Shown here one piece after another: positions 51,263 through 60,354 of a stretch of 64,000 nt of DNA; the stretch's first letter is position 1; each line of letters begins with the position of its first letter. Origin of the DNA: CAWUKT01 sp963923035 (GTDB lineage: Bacteria; Bacteroidota; Bacteroidia; J057; JADKCL01); contig CAWUKT010000002.1 of assembly GCA_963923035.1 (NCBI GenBank), positions 124,001-188,000 of the forward strand, read 5' to 3'. Below the pieces are notes generated by a model, which saw only the letters and a program-made list of their open reading frames with translations, searched no databases and was not told where the DNA came from. A program made the translations under genes and the position numbers.

Positions 51263-53242
51263 TTACTTTTGGTCTTGTGCCGAAACCTGTGCTTGGATGG
51301 ATTCGGCTCGGTCCACTAGATTTAAGAACTCAGATCGGTAACCATAGGGATCGTTTCCGAGGGCCGATTCCGCCAATTGGCGGATGCCAGCGAAAGTCGT
51401 GCCCCCTTTGTATTCCGAGTCGCGAAGGACCAGGGAAAATGCGGCCACGGCGGCGGACCAGCGGAAATTGTTCGTGGTCATGACCAGGTTGCGGGCTTGA
51501 TTCTGGACCCGGTGGGTAATGAGCGTGCTCTCGCTGCCCTGGGGTTGTTTGTACCGGACCCGCACTTCCAGCATTTCCCCGCTGTATTTCCCTTCTTCAC
51601 TCAACATCGGCTTTTGGTACCGAAGGGATTCGCTTTTCAGGTCGCCAGTTCCGGCCGGAACCACTTCGTACAGCGCCGTCACCGTATGCCCCGCGCCCAA
51701 CTCACCAGCATCCACCTTGTCATTCTCGAAGTCCTCATTCTGTAACGCCCGGTTCTCGTATCCGATCAGCCGGTACGATTCCACGGCCTGGGGATTGAAT
51801 TCCACCTGGATTTTCACATCCTTCGCGATGGTAAACAAGGTTCCGTTCAGCTCCTCCACGAAGACCTTGCGGGCTTCATTGAGTTGGTCGATGTAGAAGA
51901 AATTTCCGTTGCCTTTGTCGGCGAGGGTTTCCATCCGGGCATCCTTGTAATTTCCGGTTCCGAGGCCCAATACCGTCAGGAATATCCCCGACTCGCGCTT
52001 CTTTTCGATGAGCTGTTCCAGGCCGGAGGAGGAGGAAACGCCCACGTTGAAATCGCCGTCGGTGGCCAAAATAACGCGGTTATTGCCATCCCGGTCGAAA
52101 TTTTTCTCGGCGAGTCGGTACGCCAATTCGATGCCGGCTCCGCCGGCCGTCGAGCCGCCCGCTTCGAGGCGGTTCAAGGCTTGGAGGATCACCTCCCGCT
52201 CGCTTCCTGGCGTCGGTTCCAGGACTACCCCGGCGGCTCCGGCGTATACCACCATCGACACCCGGTCCCGGTCGTTCAATTGCTCTACGAGGAGCGCAAA
52301 GGACTCCTTCAGCAAGGGCAGCTTATTGGGATCGGACATCGAGCCTGACACGTCTACCAGGAAGACGAGGTTGTTTCGCGGCAGGTCGGTGCGGGGGAGG
52401 TCGCGGCCCTGGATGCCAATGTGGACCAATTGGTGGGATTTGTCCCAGGGGCAAACGGCCACTTCGGTCTCGACGTGGAAGGGATGGCGGCTGTTCGGAC
52501 CCGGCACCCGGTAATTGTAGTCGAAATAATTGACCATTTCTTCGGTCCGCACCGCACCGGGAGGCGGCATTTCGCCCCATTGCAGGAGGTAACGGCGGAC
52601 ATTGGCGTAGGCGGCCTTGTCAACATCGATGGAAAATGTACTCAGCGGCTCTTCCGTCGCTTTCACATAACCCCGCTCCTCGATGCTGGCGTACTCCTCC
52701 ACCGACGGCGGCTCGATTGTGGCCCCCGTCCCGGAAAAGTATCCGGGTTGGATCGGCACGTTCGCCAAACTGCTTTGGAGTTTCTTCCCCAAATTTTGGT
52801 CAAAAAAACTGGTCTTCACCCCTTGTTCCTTCTGCACGAATCCCAATGCGGCCAATTCTTCCTTTCGTTCCTGCTGCTGACTCATCAAATCCGGGGGCGG
52901 AGGCGGTGGATTCCTCAAAGTCGGGGATTCATTGGGAGTGGGTTCAAGGGAAATGGAATCGGCTTGGGCAATGCGTTCGGGAGAATGTTCCCCGTTCTGG
53001 GCCATCTCAGTGGGTGAAGATTGCCGGGAGACGATCCAAAAGGTCACGCCTACGGCGAGGACGATGACTCCGGCCAGCCGCCACCACAGGATGGCGGGTC
53101 GGCGTTGGTCGGCGGGCTCCAGCTCCGCCTCGATCCGGTCCCACGTCTTCGACGGGTCGCGGTCCACGCCGGGGGGCGTATCGTTCAGGTGCTGGAGGTC
53201 TTCCAGCGCTTGGTCAAAGGTATTTTTATCAGGCTGTTGCAT
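51263..53242 (-). CDS. YfbK-like membrane-anchored von Willebrand factor A protein
   Basis: 659 residues from the ATG at 53242, which overlaps the end of the sigma gene by 14 bases. A 50-residue cytosolic N-terminus (FDQALEDLQHLND ... KTWDRIEAEL) is followed by one membrane helix (about 51-71). A Pro-rich linker and a domain with PLSTFSIDVDKAAYANVRRYLL and EEMVNYFDY match the vWF_A-associated N-terminal domain of E. coli YfbK. The VWA domain has the MIDAS motif FLVDVSGSMS, and a DUF3520-like C-terminal domain follows (FRWSAAVAAFSLVLRDSEYK). The cytosolic stub after a sigma gene suggests an anti-sigma role, with the VWA part sensing the periplasm. That is inference. Confidence 0.88.
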   Translation of the reverse strand: MQQPDKNTFDQALEDLQHLNDTPPGVDRDPSKTWDRIEAELEPADQRRPAILWWRLAGVIVLAVGVTFWIVSRQSSPTEMAQNGEHSPERIAQADSISLEPTPNESPTLRNPPPPPPDLMSQQQERKEELAALGFVQKEQGVKTSFFDQNLGKKLQSSLANVPIQPGYFSGTGATIEPPSVEEYASIEERGYVKATEEPLSTFSIDVDKAAYANVRRYLLQWGEMPPPGAVRTEEMVNYFDYNYRVPGPNSRHPFHVETEVAVCPWDKSHQLVHIGIQGRDLPRTDLPRNNLVFLVDVSGSMSDPNKLPLLKESFALLVEQLNDRDRVSMVVYAGAAGVVLEPTPGSEREVILQALNRLEAGGSTAGGAGIELAYRLAEKNFDRDGNNRVILATDGDFNVGVSSSSGLEQLIEKKRESGIFLTVLGLGTGNYKDARMETLADKGNGNFFYIDQLNEARKVFVEELNGTLFTIAKDVKIQVEFNPQAVESYRLIGYENRALQNEDFENDKVDAGELGAGHTVTALYEVVPAGTGDLKSESLRYQKPMLSEEGKYSGEMLEVRVRYKQPQGSESTLITHRVQNQARNLVMTTNNFRWSAAVAAFSLVLRDSEYKGGTTFAGIRQLAESALGNDPYGYRSEFLNLVDRAESIQAQVSAQDQK

Positions 53243-53771
53243 TGTGATATCCAGTTTGAATCGCCATCGATTGGAGCATTTTGCGGGCCTTCGCCAGCTG
53301 GGAACGGCTCGTACTTTCCGAAATGCCAAGTTGTTCGGCGATTTCTTTGTGGGAATACCCCTCAATGGCGTGGAGGTTGAAAACGGTTCGGTAGCCAATC
53401 GGCAATGCCCGAACCAGGGCATAGAGCGCTTCGGCATCAAGGGCCTGGTCAGTGCGCTCGGTCGCCACCACCTGGACAGCTTCGTCCTCGGATACAAACT
53501 CAAACTTTTGTTGGCGGAGGTGCATCAGGGACTCGTTCACCATGATCCGGCGGATCCATCCGGCCAGGCTGCCCGGTCCGCGGTACCGGAAGTCCTGAAT
53601 GCGGTCAAAGACCTTGAGGAAGCCCTGGGTGAGCAGGTCTTCGGCTTCGGCCTGGCTCCGCACATAGCGGTAGCACAGCCGAAACATGCCCCCCTCGTAG
53701 CGCTCGTAGAGCAGCTTTTGGGCGTGGCGGTCTCCCCGCTGGCATTTTCGTATGAGTTTTTCTTCTTTCAA
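53229..53771 (-). CDS. ECF-type RNA polymerase sigma factor (TTG start)
   Basis: 180 residues of ECF type. Region 2 is about 10-80, with YVRSQAEAEDLLTQGFLKVFDRI and AGWIRRIMVNESLMHLR. Region 4 is about 118-170, with LPIGYRTVFNLHAIEGYSHKEIAEQLGISESTSRSQLAKAR, a textbook helix-turn-helix. The frame has no ATG between an upstream stop and conserved sequence; the only usable start is TTG at 53771 (MKEEKLIRKCQRGD). A weak start may keep its level low. It overlaps the VWA gene by 14 bases. The CTGTAAT/GATAC boxes of the other sigma gene are not present here. Confidence 0.92.
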   Translation of the reverse strand: MKEEKLIRKCQRGDRHAQKLLYERYEGGMFRLCYRYVRSQAEAEDLLTQGFLKVFDRIQDFRYRGPGSLAGWIRRIMVNESLMHLRQQKFEFVSEDEAVQVVATERTDQALDAEALYALVRALPIGYRTVFNLHAIEGYSHKEIAEQLGISESTSRSQLAKARKMLQSMAIQTGYHNATA

Positions 53772-53886
53772 CTTGTCACAAATTGGTGGCGTTGTAATGG
53801 TTCAATGCAATTCCCTCCCCAAACGCTGCCCCAGCTCTGATTTTTTTCCTTATTTTTTCTCCAAGTTCTCCAAAAACCCTCCCACG

Positions 53887-55611
53887 ATGAAATTCTTCTG
53901 CTGCTGTTTTCTCTTATTGGTTTCCCTGCCCTCTTTCCTTTCCGCTGGCTTTTTTCATGTCGCCATGGGCGGAGACGACCAAAACAATGGGTCTGCGGGT
54001 ACGCCCTGGGCGACCATGAACCATGCCCTGAGCCAAGTAGGACCCGGAGATACGGTCTATGTAGAAACTGGTATCTACTCGGAAAAAGTATCCTTCTCCA
54101 GTTCGGGCACCGCCGGGAATCCCATCGTATTGTTGGGCGATACCGTTTCGCCGGCGCTCATCGACGGGAATGCCCTCAGCCCGGTCGGGCGTGAGGGCCT
54201 CATCAGCATTGTCAACCATTCCTATATCCACGTGGTCAATTTCGAACTGGCCAATTTTCGGACCTCGACCACCGATACCCCAGTGGGCATCCTCGTTGAG
54301 GGCAATTCCCACGACATACAGATCAGGGATTGCATCCTCATGGGGATCGACCATACCGGCACCACCAATGACCGCGGCGCCAATGCCATCGGCATCTACG
54401 GGACGGACGCGAACGGCGCGATTTACAACCTGCTCCTGCAGGGCAACGAAATTTCTCAATGTTCCACCCTGGCCAGCGAAGTCGTCACGCTCAACGGCAA
54501 TGTCCGCAATTTCGAAGTGGTGTCGAACCGGGTCCACGACTGTACCAATATTGGGATGGACTTCATCGGGTGGGAAGGCGAATGCAGCGGCTGTACCGCC
54601 ACGTCCGGCCCGAATGTCGACCGGGCGCGCAATGGCATTGTCCGCGACAACCTCATCTTCAACATCGATACGAAGGACAATCCCGCCTACGGCGGAGAAC
54701 GCAACGCCGCCGGTCTCTACGTCGACGGCGGCGCGGACATCATTTTTGACCGCAATATCGTCCATACCTCGAACATCGGGGTGGAACTGGCGAGCGAAAC
54801 CTTCGGCCGGGCGACCGAGCGGATTGTGGTGCGGAACCACCTCATTTACAACAACCACCTCATAGGCATCAGCACCGGGGGCTACGATCCCGGGACGGGA
54901 CCGGGCGGCGGTTCGGCGGAACAGTGCTGGGTCGTCCAGAATACCCTGTACCAAAACCATTCGTCGACGCGGCCCCAGGACGATTTCGACGGCGAAATCC
55001 GGCTTCAGTACCGGAATGTGGACATGATGTTCGCGAACAATATCGTGGTGGCGGACACAAACCGGCCCCGGGTGGTCATCGATGGCCCCAATCAGGCCTT
55101 TAGCTTTTCAAATATGGCTTATTGGGGCAGTAGTGATGGGCAGGCACCCGGCGCGGTGGTGACGTCCGACCCCGAATTTGTCAATGGACCCTTCTACTTT
55201 TTTGCGCTCCAACCCAGCTCCCTGTGCATTGACGGGGGCATGGCGCTGCCGGACAGCATTGCCGGGACGGAGGACTATGCGGGCGATCCCAGGTTGCTGG
55301 GAAATGGCCTGGACATTGGCGCGTACGAGTACCCATTGCCCCTATCGCGTCCCCTCCCCGACGGAGCGGATTATTCTGTCAATCTTTTCCCGAATCCCAC
55401 CGCGGATATCCTCCATCTCCAATGGTTTTTCCCCGGCCCCGCTCCCAAACTCTCCCTTTTCAATTCCACTGGTCAGCAATTGTCCTTTTCTCCACTCAAA
55501 ACCGGCCCTCAGTCGCTGGAAATCGACGTTTCAAAATTTCCGGCGGGCATCTACTGGATTCGGATGGAAGGAAAAGATGGGGGGATCGTACGGCGCTGGG
55601 TGAAGGGGTAG
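53887..55611 (+). CDS. Secreted right-handed beta-helix protein with T9SS sorting domain
   Basis: 574 residues from the ATG at 53887 (MKFFCCCFLLLVSLPSFLSAG, a signal peptide); a frame from 53752 crosses the divergent sigma gene start and is rejected. The start of the mature part, FFHVAMGGDDQNNGSAGTPWATMNHALSQVGPGDTVYVETGIY, is the DUF1565-like lead into a pectate-lyase-type parallel beta-helix. Helix rungs continue to about residue 450 (IQIRDCILMG, NFEVVSNRVHDC, IIFDRNIVHTSNIGVEL). A LamG-free end and the sorting domain (LFPNPTADILHLQW ... AGIYWIRM) close the protein. It probably binds or cleaves a polysaccharide; catalytic residues cannot be assigned by eye. Confidence 0.85.
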   Translation: MKFFCCCFLLLVSLPSFLSAGFFHVAMGGDDQNNGSAGTPWATMNHALSQVGPGDTVYVETGIYSEKVSFSSSGTAGNPIVLLGDTVSPALIDGNALSPVGREGLISIVNHSYIHVVNFELANFRTSTTDTPVGILVEGNSHDIQIRDCILMGIDHTGTTNDRGANAIGIYGTDANGAIYNLLLQGNEISQCSTLASEVVTLNGNVRNFEVVSNRVHDCTNIGMDFIGWEGECSGCTATSGPNVDRARNGIVRDNLIFNIDTKDNPAYGGERNAAGLYVDGGADIIFDRNIVHTSNIGVELASETFGRATERIVVRNHLIYNNHLIGISTGGYDPGTGPGGGSAEQCWVVQNTLYQNHSSTRPQDDFDGEIRLQYRNVDMMFANNIVVADTNRPRVVIDGPNQAFSFSNMAYWGSSDGQAPGAVVTSDPEFVNGPFYFFALQPSSLCIDGGMALPDSIAGTEDYAGDPRLLGNGLDIGAYEYPLPLSRPLPDGADYSVNLFPNPTADILHLQWFFPGPAPKLSLFNSTGQQLSFSPLKTGPQSLEIDVSKFPAGIYWIRMEGKDGGIVRRWVKG

Positions 55612-55682
55612 TGGAAAAATAAATTTGATCCGAAAAAGGAAATGCGACGAGGTGAGAGTCTTACTTTCGCTTTCAAAAAATT

Positions 55683-55712
55683 ATTGATTAATTTGTCGCT
55701 CCCATAAAATTG
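55683..55712 (+). promoter_or_regulatory. Bacteroidota-type promoter of pdhA
   Basis: ATTG at 55683-55686, an 18-base spacer, then TAAAATTG at 55705-55712. The last G is five bases before the ATG at 55718, so transcription should start at or next to the A of the start codon. Confidence 0.5.
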
Positions 55713-55717
55713 GAAAC

Positions 55718-56740
55718 ATGGCAAAATCTTCAGATACAACGAAAGAAAAGCAGATTTACGACGAAGCATTGTTGATGCACTGGTACGAGGAGATGCTCCT
55801 CCAGCGTCGCTTTGAGGAGAAAGCCAGTCAGATGTACATGCAGCAGAAAATCAAAGGTTTCTGTCACCTGTACATCGGGCAGGAAGCTGTGTCCTCCGGG
55901 ATGGAATCGGCCATTCGGAAAGACGACCAGGTCATCACGGCTTACCGTGACCACGGCATTGCTCTGACACGCGGCATCACGGCCAACGAAGTGATGGCGG
56001 AGATGTACGGCAAAGTCGGTGGATGTTCCAAGGGCAAAGGTGGCTCTATGCACATGTTCTCGAAAGAGCACAATATGCTTGGCGGCCACGGAATCGTCGG
56101 TGGACAGATTCCGTTGGGAGCTGGTGTCGCCTTCGCCAACAAGTACCGCGGCGAAGACAAGATTTGCGTTTGCATCTTCGGTGACGGAGCGATCCGTCAG
56201 GGTGCCTTCCACGAAGCCTTCAACCTGGCGATGCTGTGGAAGCTGCCTGTCCTCTACATGGTAGAGAACAATATGTACGCAATGGGCACTTCCGTGGAAC
56301 GGACTTCCAATGTGACCGAACTCTACAAACTTGCCTGCGGCTTTGAAATGCCGGCTTGGGAAGTGGACGGGATGAGCATTTTTGAGACCTACGAAAACAT
56401 CAAAAAGGCCGCCGATTTGGTCCGTACCCCGGGCCACGGACCTGTTTTCCTGGAAATGAAAACCTACCGCTACAAGGGCCACTCCATGTCGGACCCGGCC
56501 AAGTACCGGACCAAGGAAGAGCTGGAAAACATGAAGGCGGATGACCCGATCCTGGATCTCAAGGCCTATATCCTGAAGCACGAGATTGCCAAGGAAGAAG
56601 AGCTGAAAGAGATCGACAAGAAGGTGAAGGCCATTGTTGCTGAATCCGTCTCCTTCGCTGAAGACTCTCCGTTCCCCGAGCCCCACGAGCTCTACGAAGA
56701 CGTCTACTACACTGATAATTATCCCTTTATCCAACAATAA
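55718..56740 (+). CDS. pdhA: Pyruvate dehydrogenase E1 component, alpha subunit
   Basis: 340 residues. It is the thiamine-diphosphate subunit of the E1 heterotetramer that decarboxylates pyruvate. The TPP motif is present as FGDGAIRQGAFHEAFNLAML ending in VENN. YIGQEAVSSGMES, AYRDHGIALTRG, GKGGSMHMFSKE and the phosphorylation-loop-like YRYKGHSMSDPAKYRTKEE are typical of PdhA over branched-chain E1. The beta subunit and E2 are not in this window, so the complex genes are split. The leader seems to be absent (see the promoter entry). A terminator follows. Confidence 0.95.
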   Translation: MAKSSDTTKEKQIYDEALLMHWYEEMLLQRRFEEKASQMYMQQKIKGFCHLYIGQEAVSSGMESAIRKDDQVITAYRDHGIALTRGITANEVMAEMYGKVGGCSKGKGGSMHMFSKEHNMLGGHGIVGGQIPLGAGVAFANKYRGEDKICVCIFGDGAIRQGAFHEAFNLAMLWKLPVLYMVENNMYAMGTSVERTSNVTELYKLACGFEMPAWEVDGMSIFETYENIKKAADLVRTPGHGPVFLEMKTYRYKGHSMSDPAKYRTKEELENMKADDPILDLKAYILKHEIAKEEELKEIDKKVKAIVAESVSFAEDSPFPEPHELYEDVYYTDNYPFIQQ

Positions 56741-56759
56741 AAAGTCCCCAAATCTCGTT

Positions 56760-56784
56760 AACTGCTGACGGACCGTCGGCAGTT
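56760..56784 (+). terminator. Terminator of pdhA
   Basis: AACTGCTGACGG, loop AC or A, CCGTCGGCAGTT, followed by TTTTTTG. A strong stem with one T-G pair, 20 bases after the pdhA stop. Confidence 0.85.
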
Positions 56785-56846
56785 TTTTTTGAGATGTCAG
56801 GACGGTCCCAACTGTTATTACCAAACTTGGGAACAAATCTGAGGTT

Positions 56847-59800
56847 ATGAATTACAATAAGGTCAACAACATCGTAGGATGGGTGTCGTTTTTCTTTGCG
56901 TTCATGGTGTATTTCCTGACCATGTCGCCTACGGCTTCCTTCTGGGATTGCGGTGAATTTATCGCATGTTCCTACGAATTACAGGTGCCCCACCCTCCGG
57001 GAGCGCCTTTCTTTTTGATCCTGGGACGCTTCTTTGCTCTGTTCTCCTTCGGAGATGTCACGCAGGTCGCCTTCTGGATCAACATGTTGAGTGTGCTGTC
57101 GAGTGCATTCATGACCATATTTGTATTCTGGACCGGTACCGCCCTGGCCAAAAAGATGGTTTCTCCGGGCAAAGGGCCGGTCAGCATCCCGAACATGGTC
57201 GCGATCATGGGGGCCGGTATGGTCGCCGCCCTGACCTGCACCTTCTGTGATTCGGTCTGGTTCAACGCCGTGGAAGCGGAAGTTTATGCCCTCAGTTCCT
57301 TCTTTACTGCCATCGTGGTGTGGCTGATGTTCAAGTGGGAGGCCCGTTCTGACGAGCCGGACCATCTCAAGTGGATCATCCTGATCGCCTTCCTGATGGG
57401 TATCTCCATCGGTACCCACTTGTTGAACCTGTTGACCATTCCCGCGCTGGCATTCCTCTACTACTTCAAGAAGTTCAAGATTACGCCGGTGGGCATCGCC
57501 TCGACCCTGGGCATCTCTGTGGTCATTTTGGGCGCCATCCAGTACGGCCTGATCCAGTGGTCGGTGGAATTGGCCTGGGTATTTGAACGGGCCTTTACGG
57601 GTACGGAAAACATGGACTCGAGCAAGTTCGAGCCGACCGGTTGGGGCATGCCCCGGGGTACTGGTTTGTCCCTGTTCCTGTTCCTTGTCCTCGCCCCCAT
57701 CGTCATTACCGCCGTCGTGACCCAGAGTACCAAGCTCTGGAACAAATACGCCCGCAACTGGGGCAACAATGTCCGGACGGTCCTCAACACGGTCGCCTGG
57801 TCCATCATTGTCGTTCTGATGGGATATTCCTCCTACTCGATGATTGTGATCCGCGCCAATGCCGGTACGCCCATCAACGAGAACGACCCGAGTTCGATTT
57901 CCTCCATGCTGAGCTACCTCAAACGGGAGCAGTACGGAGACCGTCCGCTGCTGAGTGGACCCCGCTACAACAAGCAGTTGACCATTCCCCAGGACCGCGG
58001 CCGGACCTGGGATGTGATTTATGATGACGAGAACTTCGTCAACCTCAAGGAAGAATGGTTCCTCTCCCCCGGCACCTACAACATGGAAGAAGGCGGTCAA
58101 TTGGTCGTCGGAAAAGGAAATGTCGCCCAGAATTTCAACCAGAGTGGCAACGCCGAAGATGGGGCGTACTACGATGGCACATTGAAGGATGGACGGAACT
58201 TTAGGGTGGACATGAAGACGAAGAAGGTGGAGCGGGTGACGGATCGGTATGTGTGGTCGGGGAAAAAACAAGAAATCAAATGGCTGAAGGGCAAATCATT
58301 CTTCCCGAGGATGTACAGTCCGAGCCACTATACCAAAGGCCAGTTTGGCTATAAAAACTTTATTGACAAGGAGGACCTCGGGGATCCGAACAATCCCTAC
58401 GATGACAAGGTCAGTTTTGCCACGGACATGAAGTTCTTCTGGAAATACCAGGTGGTGCACATGTACCTCCGGTACTTCATGTGGAACTTTGGCGGGCGAT
58501 CGGGCGATATCCAAGACATGGGCTGGACCCTCGGGGTGGCCCATCCCGGTGATTTCCCCGAAGAACTCGCCACCCACCAGGGCAACAACAATTACTTCCT
58601 GATCCCCTTGTTGCTCGGTCTGCTCGGCATGGTCTACCAATTTGTCCGAAACCCCAAAGATGCCACGGCGATTCTATTGCTGTTCTTCTTTACCGGTTTG
58701 GCCATTGTCCTCTACCTGAACCAGACCCCACAGCAGCCACGGGAACGGGATTACTCCTACGCGGGCTCGTTCCAGACCTTCGCGCTCTGGGTCGGCTTGA
58801 GTGTCATCGCGATCTACGAATTGCTACGCACCTTCATGAAAGGAGCAGGCGCCTACGTCGGCACCGCCCTGGCCATGATCGCCCCCATCCTGATGGGCAC
58901 CCAGAACTGGGACGACCACAACCGTTCCAGCCGTCGCGTCGCTCCGGAATCGGCTTATAACCTGCTGAATTCCTGTAAAAAGAATGCGATCATCTTCACG
59001 AACGGGGACAACGACACCTTCCCGCTCTGGTATATCCAGGAGGTCGAAGGCGTCAGGACGGACGTCCGGGTCGTGAACCTCAGCTTGCTGAATACCGACT
59101 GGTACATCGACCAGATGAAGCGCCAGCAGAATGAATCTCCGCCCCTGCCGATTTCCTCGCCCCAAACGGCGTACATCGGCAACCGGAACTCGACCCTGCC
59201 GCGGGAAGCGGGCAAGGACTTTACCCTGCCGGTCGACAGCGCCCAGGTCGTCGACAACGGAACTGTTCCGGCCGAGTTCGCGCCGTATATCCGTGACCTC
59301 ACTTGGAAGGTGCCGATCCGCGGTGGCGGCGGCAACTCCTACCTGCTCAAGCAGGACTGGATGATCCTCGATATCCTCGCGACCAATGCCCGCAACGGCT
59401 GGGAGCGTCCGATTTACTTCTCCAGCACGATTCCGCCGTCCAGCTACATCGGCATGGAGCCCTTCTTCCTCGTGGAAGGCTTGGCGAACCGGGTCATCCC
59501 GGTGAACCTGAGCAAGCTGCCACGGGACAAGTTCTACTCCTCCACCGACCCGTACAGCCGGGGCGGTGCCAAGGGCCGACTTGACGCAGACCAGTGCTAC
59601 AAGCTCGTCACCGAGGTCTTCCAGTACGGCAACCTCAGCGATCCCGATCTCTACATCGACGACCATATCCGTCGGACCATTGTCGGGAACCTCACCAGCA
59701 TGATTTTCCGGACTTCGAACGCCTTTGTGGACATCATGGAGTACGAGACCAATCAGGCCCGAATCAACCAGCAGCTCCTCGACCGGGTGGACAGCACGAA

Positions 59801-60269
59801 TGTGGAAGAGGTCAACCGCCTGAAGGCTGCAATTGCCGATTCCGAGAAAAAGGCCGCCGAGGCCAAGGAAAAGGCTGTTTCCACCTTGATGATCGTCGAA
59901 CAGAAGATTTCGGATGAAGCCCGCGGCAACGACGTGATCTTCCCGATGTTCGCCGGTAGCCTCTGGACCCGTCTGGACATGCAGGAAAAGACCGAAGAGT
60001 ACTTTGGTAAGGTTCTGACCAAGGCGGAGGCCTGGATGGCCTACTACGAAAACCACAATACCAAGTTGCCGGAGTACACGCGCATCATGAATACGATGAC
60101 GTTCCTGTACCAGGAAGGCATGAAACTGGACAACAAAGAGATTGCCCGCCAGGCGGCGATGCTGGTGTACCGGGATACCGGTGATCCCCAGTACAAGGCC
60201 TACGCGGACCAGCTCTCGGGCGGTGCCACGGACGAAAGAGCCCCGGTCCTGACCCCTCCCGGCCAATAA
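56847..60269 (+). CDS. DUF2723 / GT117 family membrane protein
   Basis: 1140 residues. The N-terminal part has the DUF2723 signature: YFLTMSPTASFWDCGEFIA (Asp-Cys-Gly-Glu) and PHPPGAPFFLILGRFF. Such proteins are multi-pass membrane glycosyltransferases related to the O-mannosyltransferase TMEM260 (GT117). About ten to twelve helices lie within residues 1-340 and 585-690. A soluble C-terminal part follows with NGDNDTFPLWYIQEVEGVRTDVRVVNLSLL, then helical sequence rich in Glu, Lys and Ala (about 980-1100). It probably glycosylates envelope or secreted proteins. It may act on T9SS cargo, but nothing here shows the substrate. A GAGG lies before the ATG. A strong terminator follows. Confidence 0.9.
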   Translation: MNYNKVNNIVGWVSFFFAFMVYFLTMSPTASFWDCGEFIACSYELQVPHPPGAPFFLILGRFFALFSFGDVTQVAFWINMLSVLSSAFMTIFVFWTGTALAKKMVSPGKGPVSIPNMVAIMGAGMVAALTCTFCDSVWFNAVEAEVYALSSFFTAIVVWLMFKWEARSDEPDHLKWIILIAFLMGISIGTHLLNLLTIPALAFLYYFKKFKITPVGIASTLGISVVILGAIQYGLIQWSVELAWVFERAFTGTENMDSSKFEPTGWGMPRGTGLSLFLFLVLAPIVITAVVTQSTKLWNKYARNWGNNVRTVLNTVAWSIIVVLMGYSSYSMIVIRANAGTPINENDPSSISSMLSYLKREQYGDRPLLSGPRYNKQLTIPQDRGRTWDVIYDDENFVNLKEEWFLSPGTYNMEEGGQLVVGKGNVAQNFNQSGNAEDGAYYDGTLKDGRNFRVDMKTKKVERVTDRYVWSGKKQEIKWLKGKSFFPRMYSPSHYTKGQFGYKNFIDKEDLGDPNNPYDDKVSFATDMKFFWKYQVVHMYLRYFMWNFGGRSGDIQDMGWTLGVAHPGDFPEELATHQGNNNYFLIPLLLGLLGMVYQFVRNPKDATAILLLFFFTGLAIVLYLNQTPQQPRERDYSYAGSFQTFALWVGLSVIAIYELLRTFMKGAGAYVGTALAMIAPILMGTQNWDDHNRSSRRVAPESAYNLLNSCKKNAIIFTNGDNDTFPLWYIQEVEGVRTDVRVVNLSLLNTDWYIDQMKRQQNESPPLPISSPQTAYIGNRNSTLPREAGKDFTLPVDSAQVVDNGTVPAEFAPYIRDLTWKVPIRGGGGNSYLLKQDWMILDILATNARNGWERPIYFSSTIPPSSYIGMEPFFLVEGLANRVIPVNLSKLPRDKFYSSTDPYSRGGAKGRLDADQCYKLVTEVFQYGNLSDPDLYIDDHIRRTIVGNLTSMIFRTSNAFVDIMEYETNQARINQQLLDRVDSTNVEEVNRLKAAIADSEKKAAEAKEKAVSTLMIVEQKISDEARGNDVIFPMFAGSLWTRLDMQEKTEEYFGKVLTKAEAWMAYYENHNTKLPEYTRIMNTMTFLYQEGMKLDNKEIARQAAMLVYRDTGDPQYKAYADQLSGGATDERAPVLTPPGQ

Positions 60270-60300
60270 ATAGCCGCTCATTCAGATTAAGAAATACCTG

Positions 60301-60325
60301 TTGCCCCCGGATGATCCGGGGGCAA
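60301..60325 (+). terminator. Terminator of the DUF2723 gene
   Basis: TTGCCCCCGGA, loop TGA, TCCGGGGGCAA: a perfect 11-bp stem followed by TTTTC. Confidence 0.9.
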
Positions 60326-60354
60326 TTTTCATACCCACCAATCCATCAAATATC

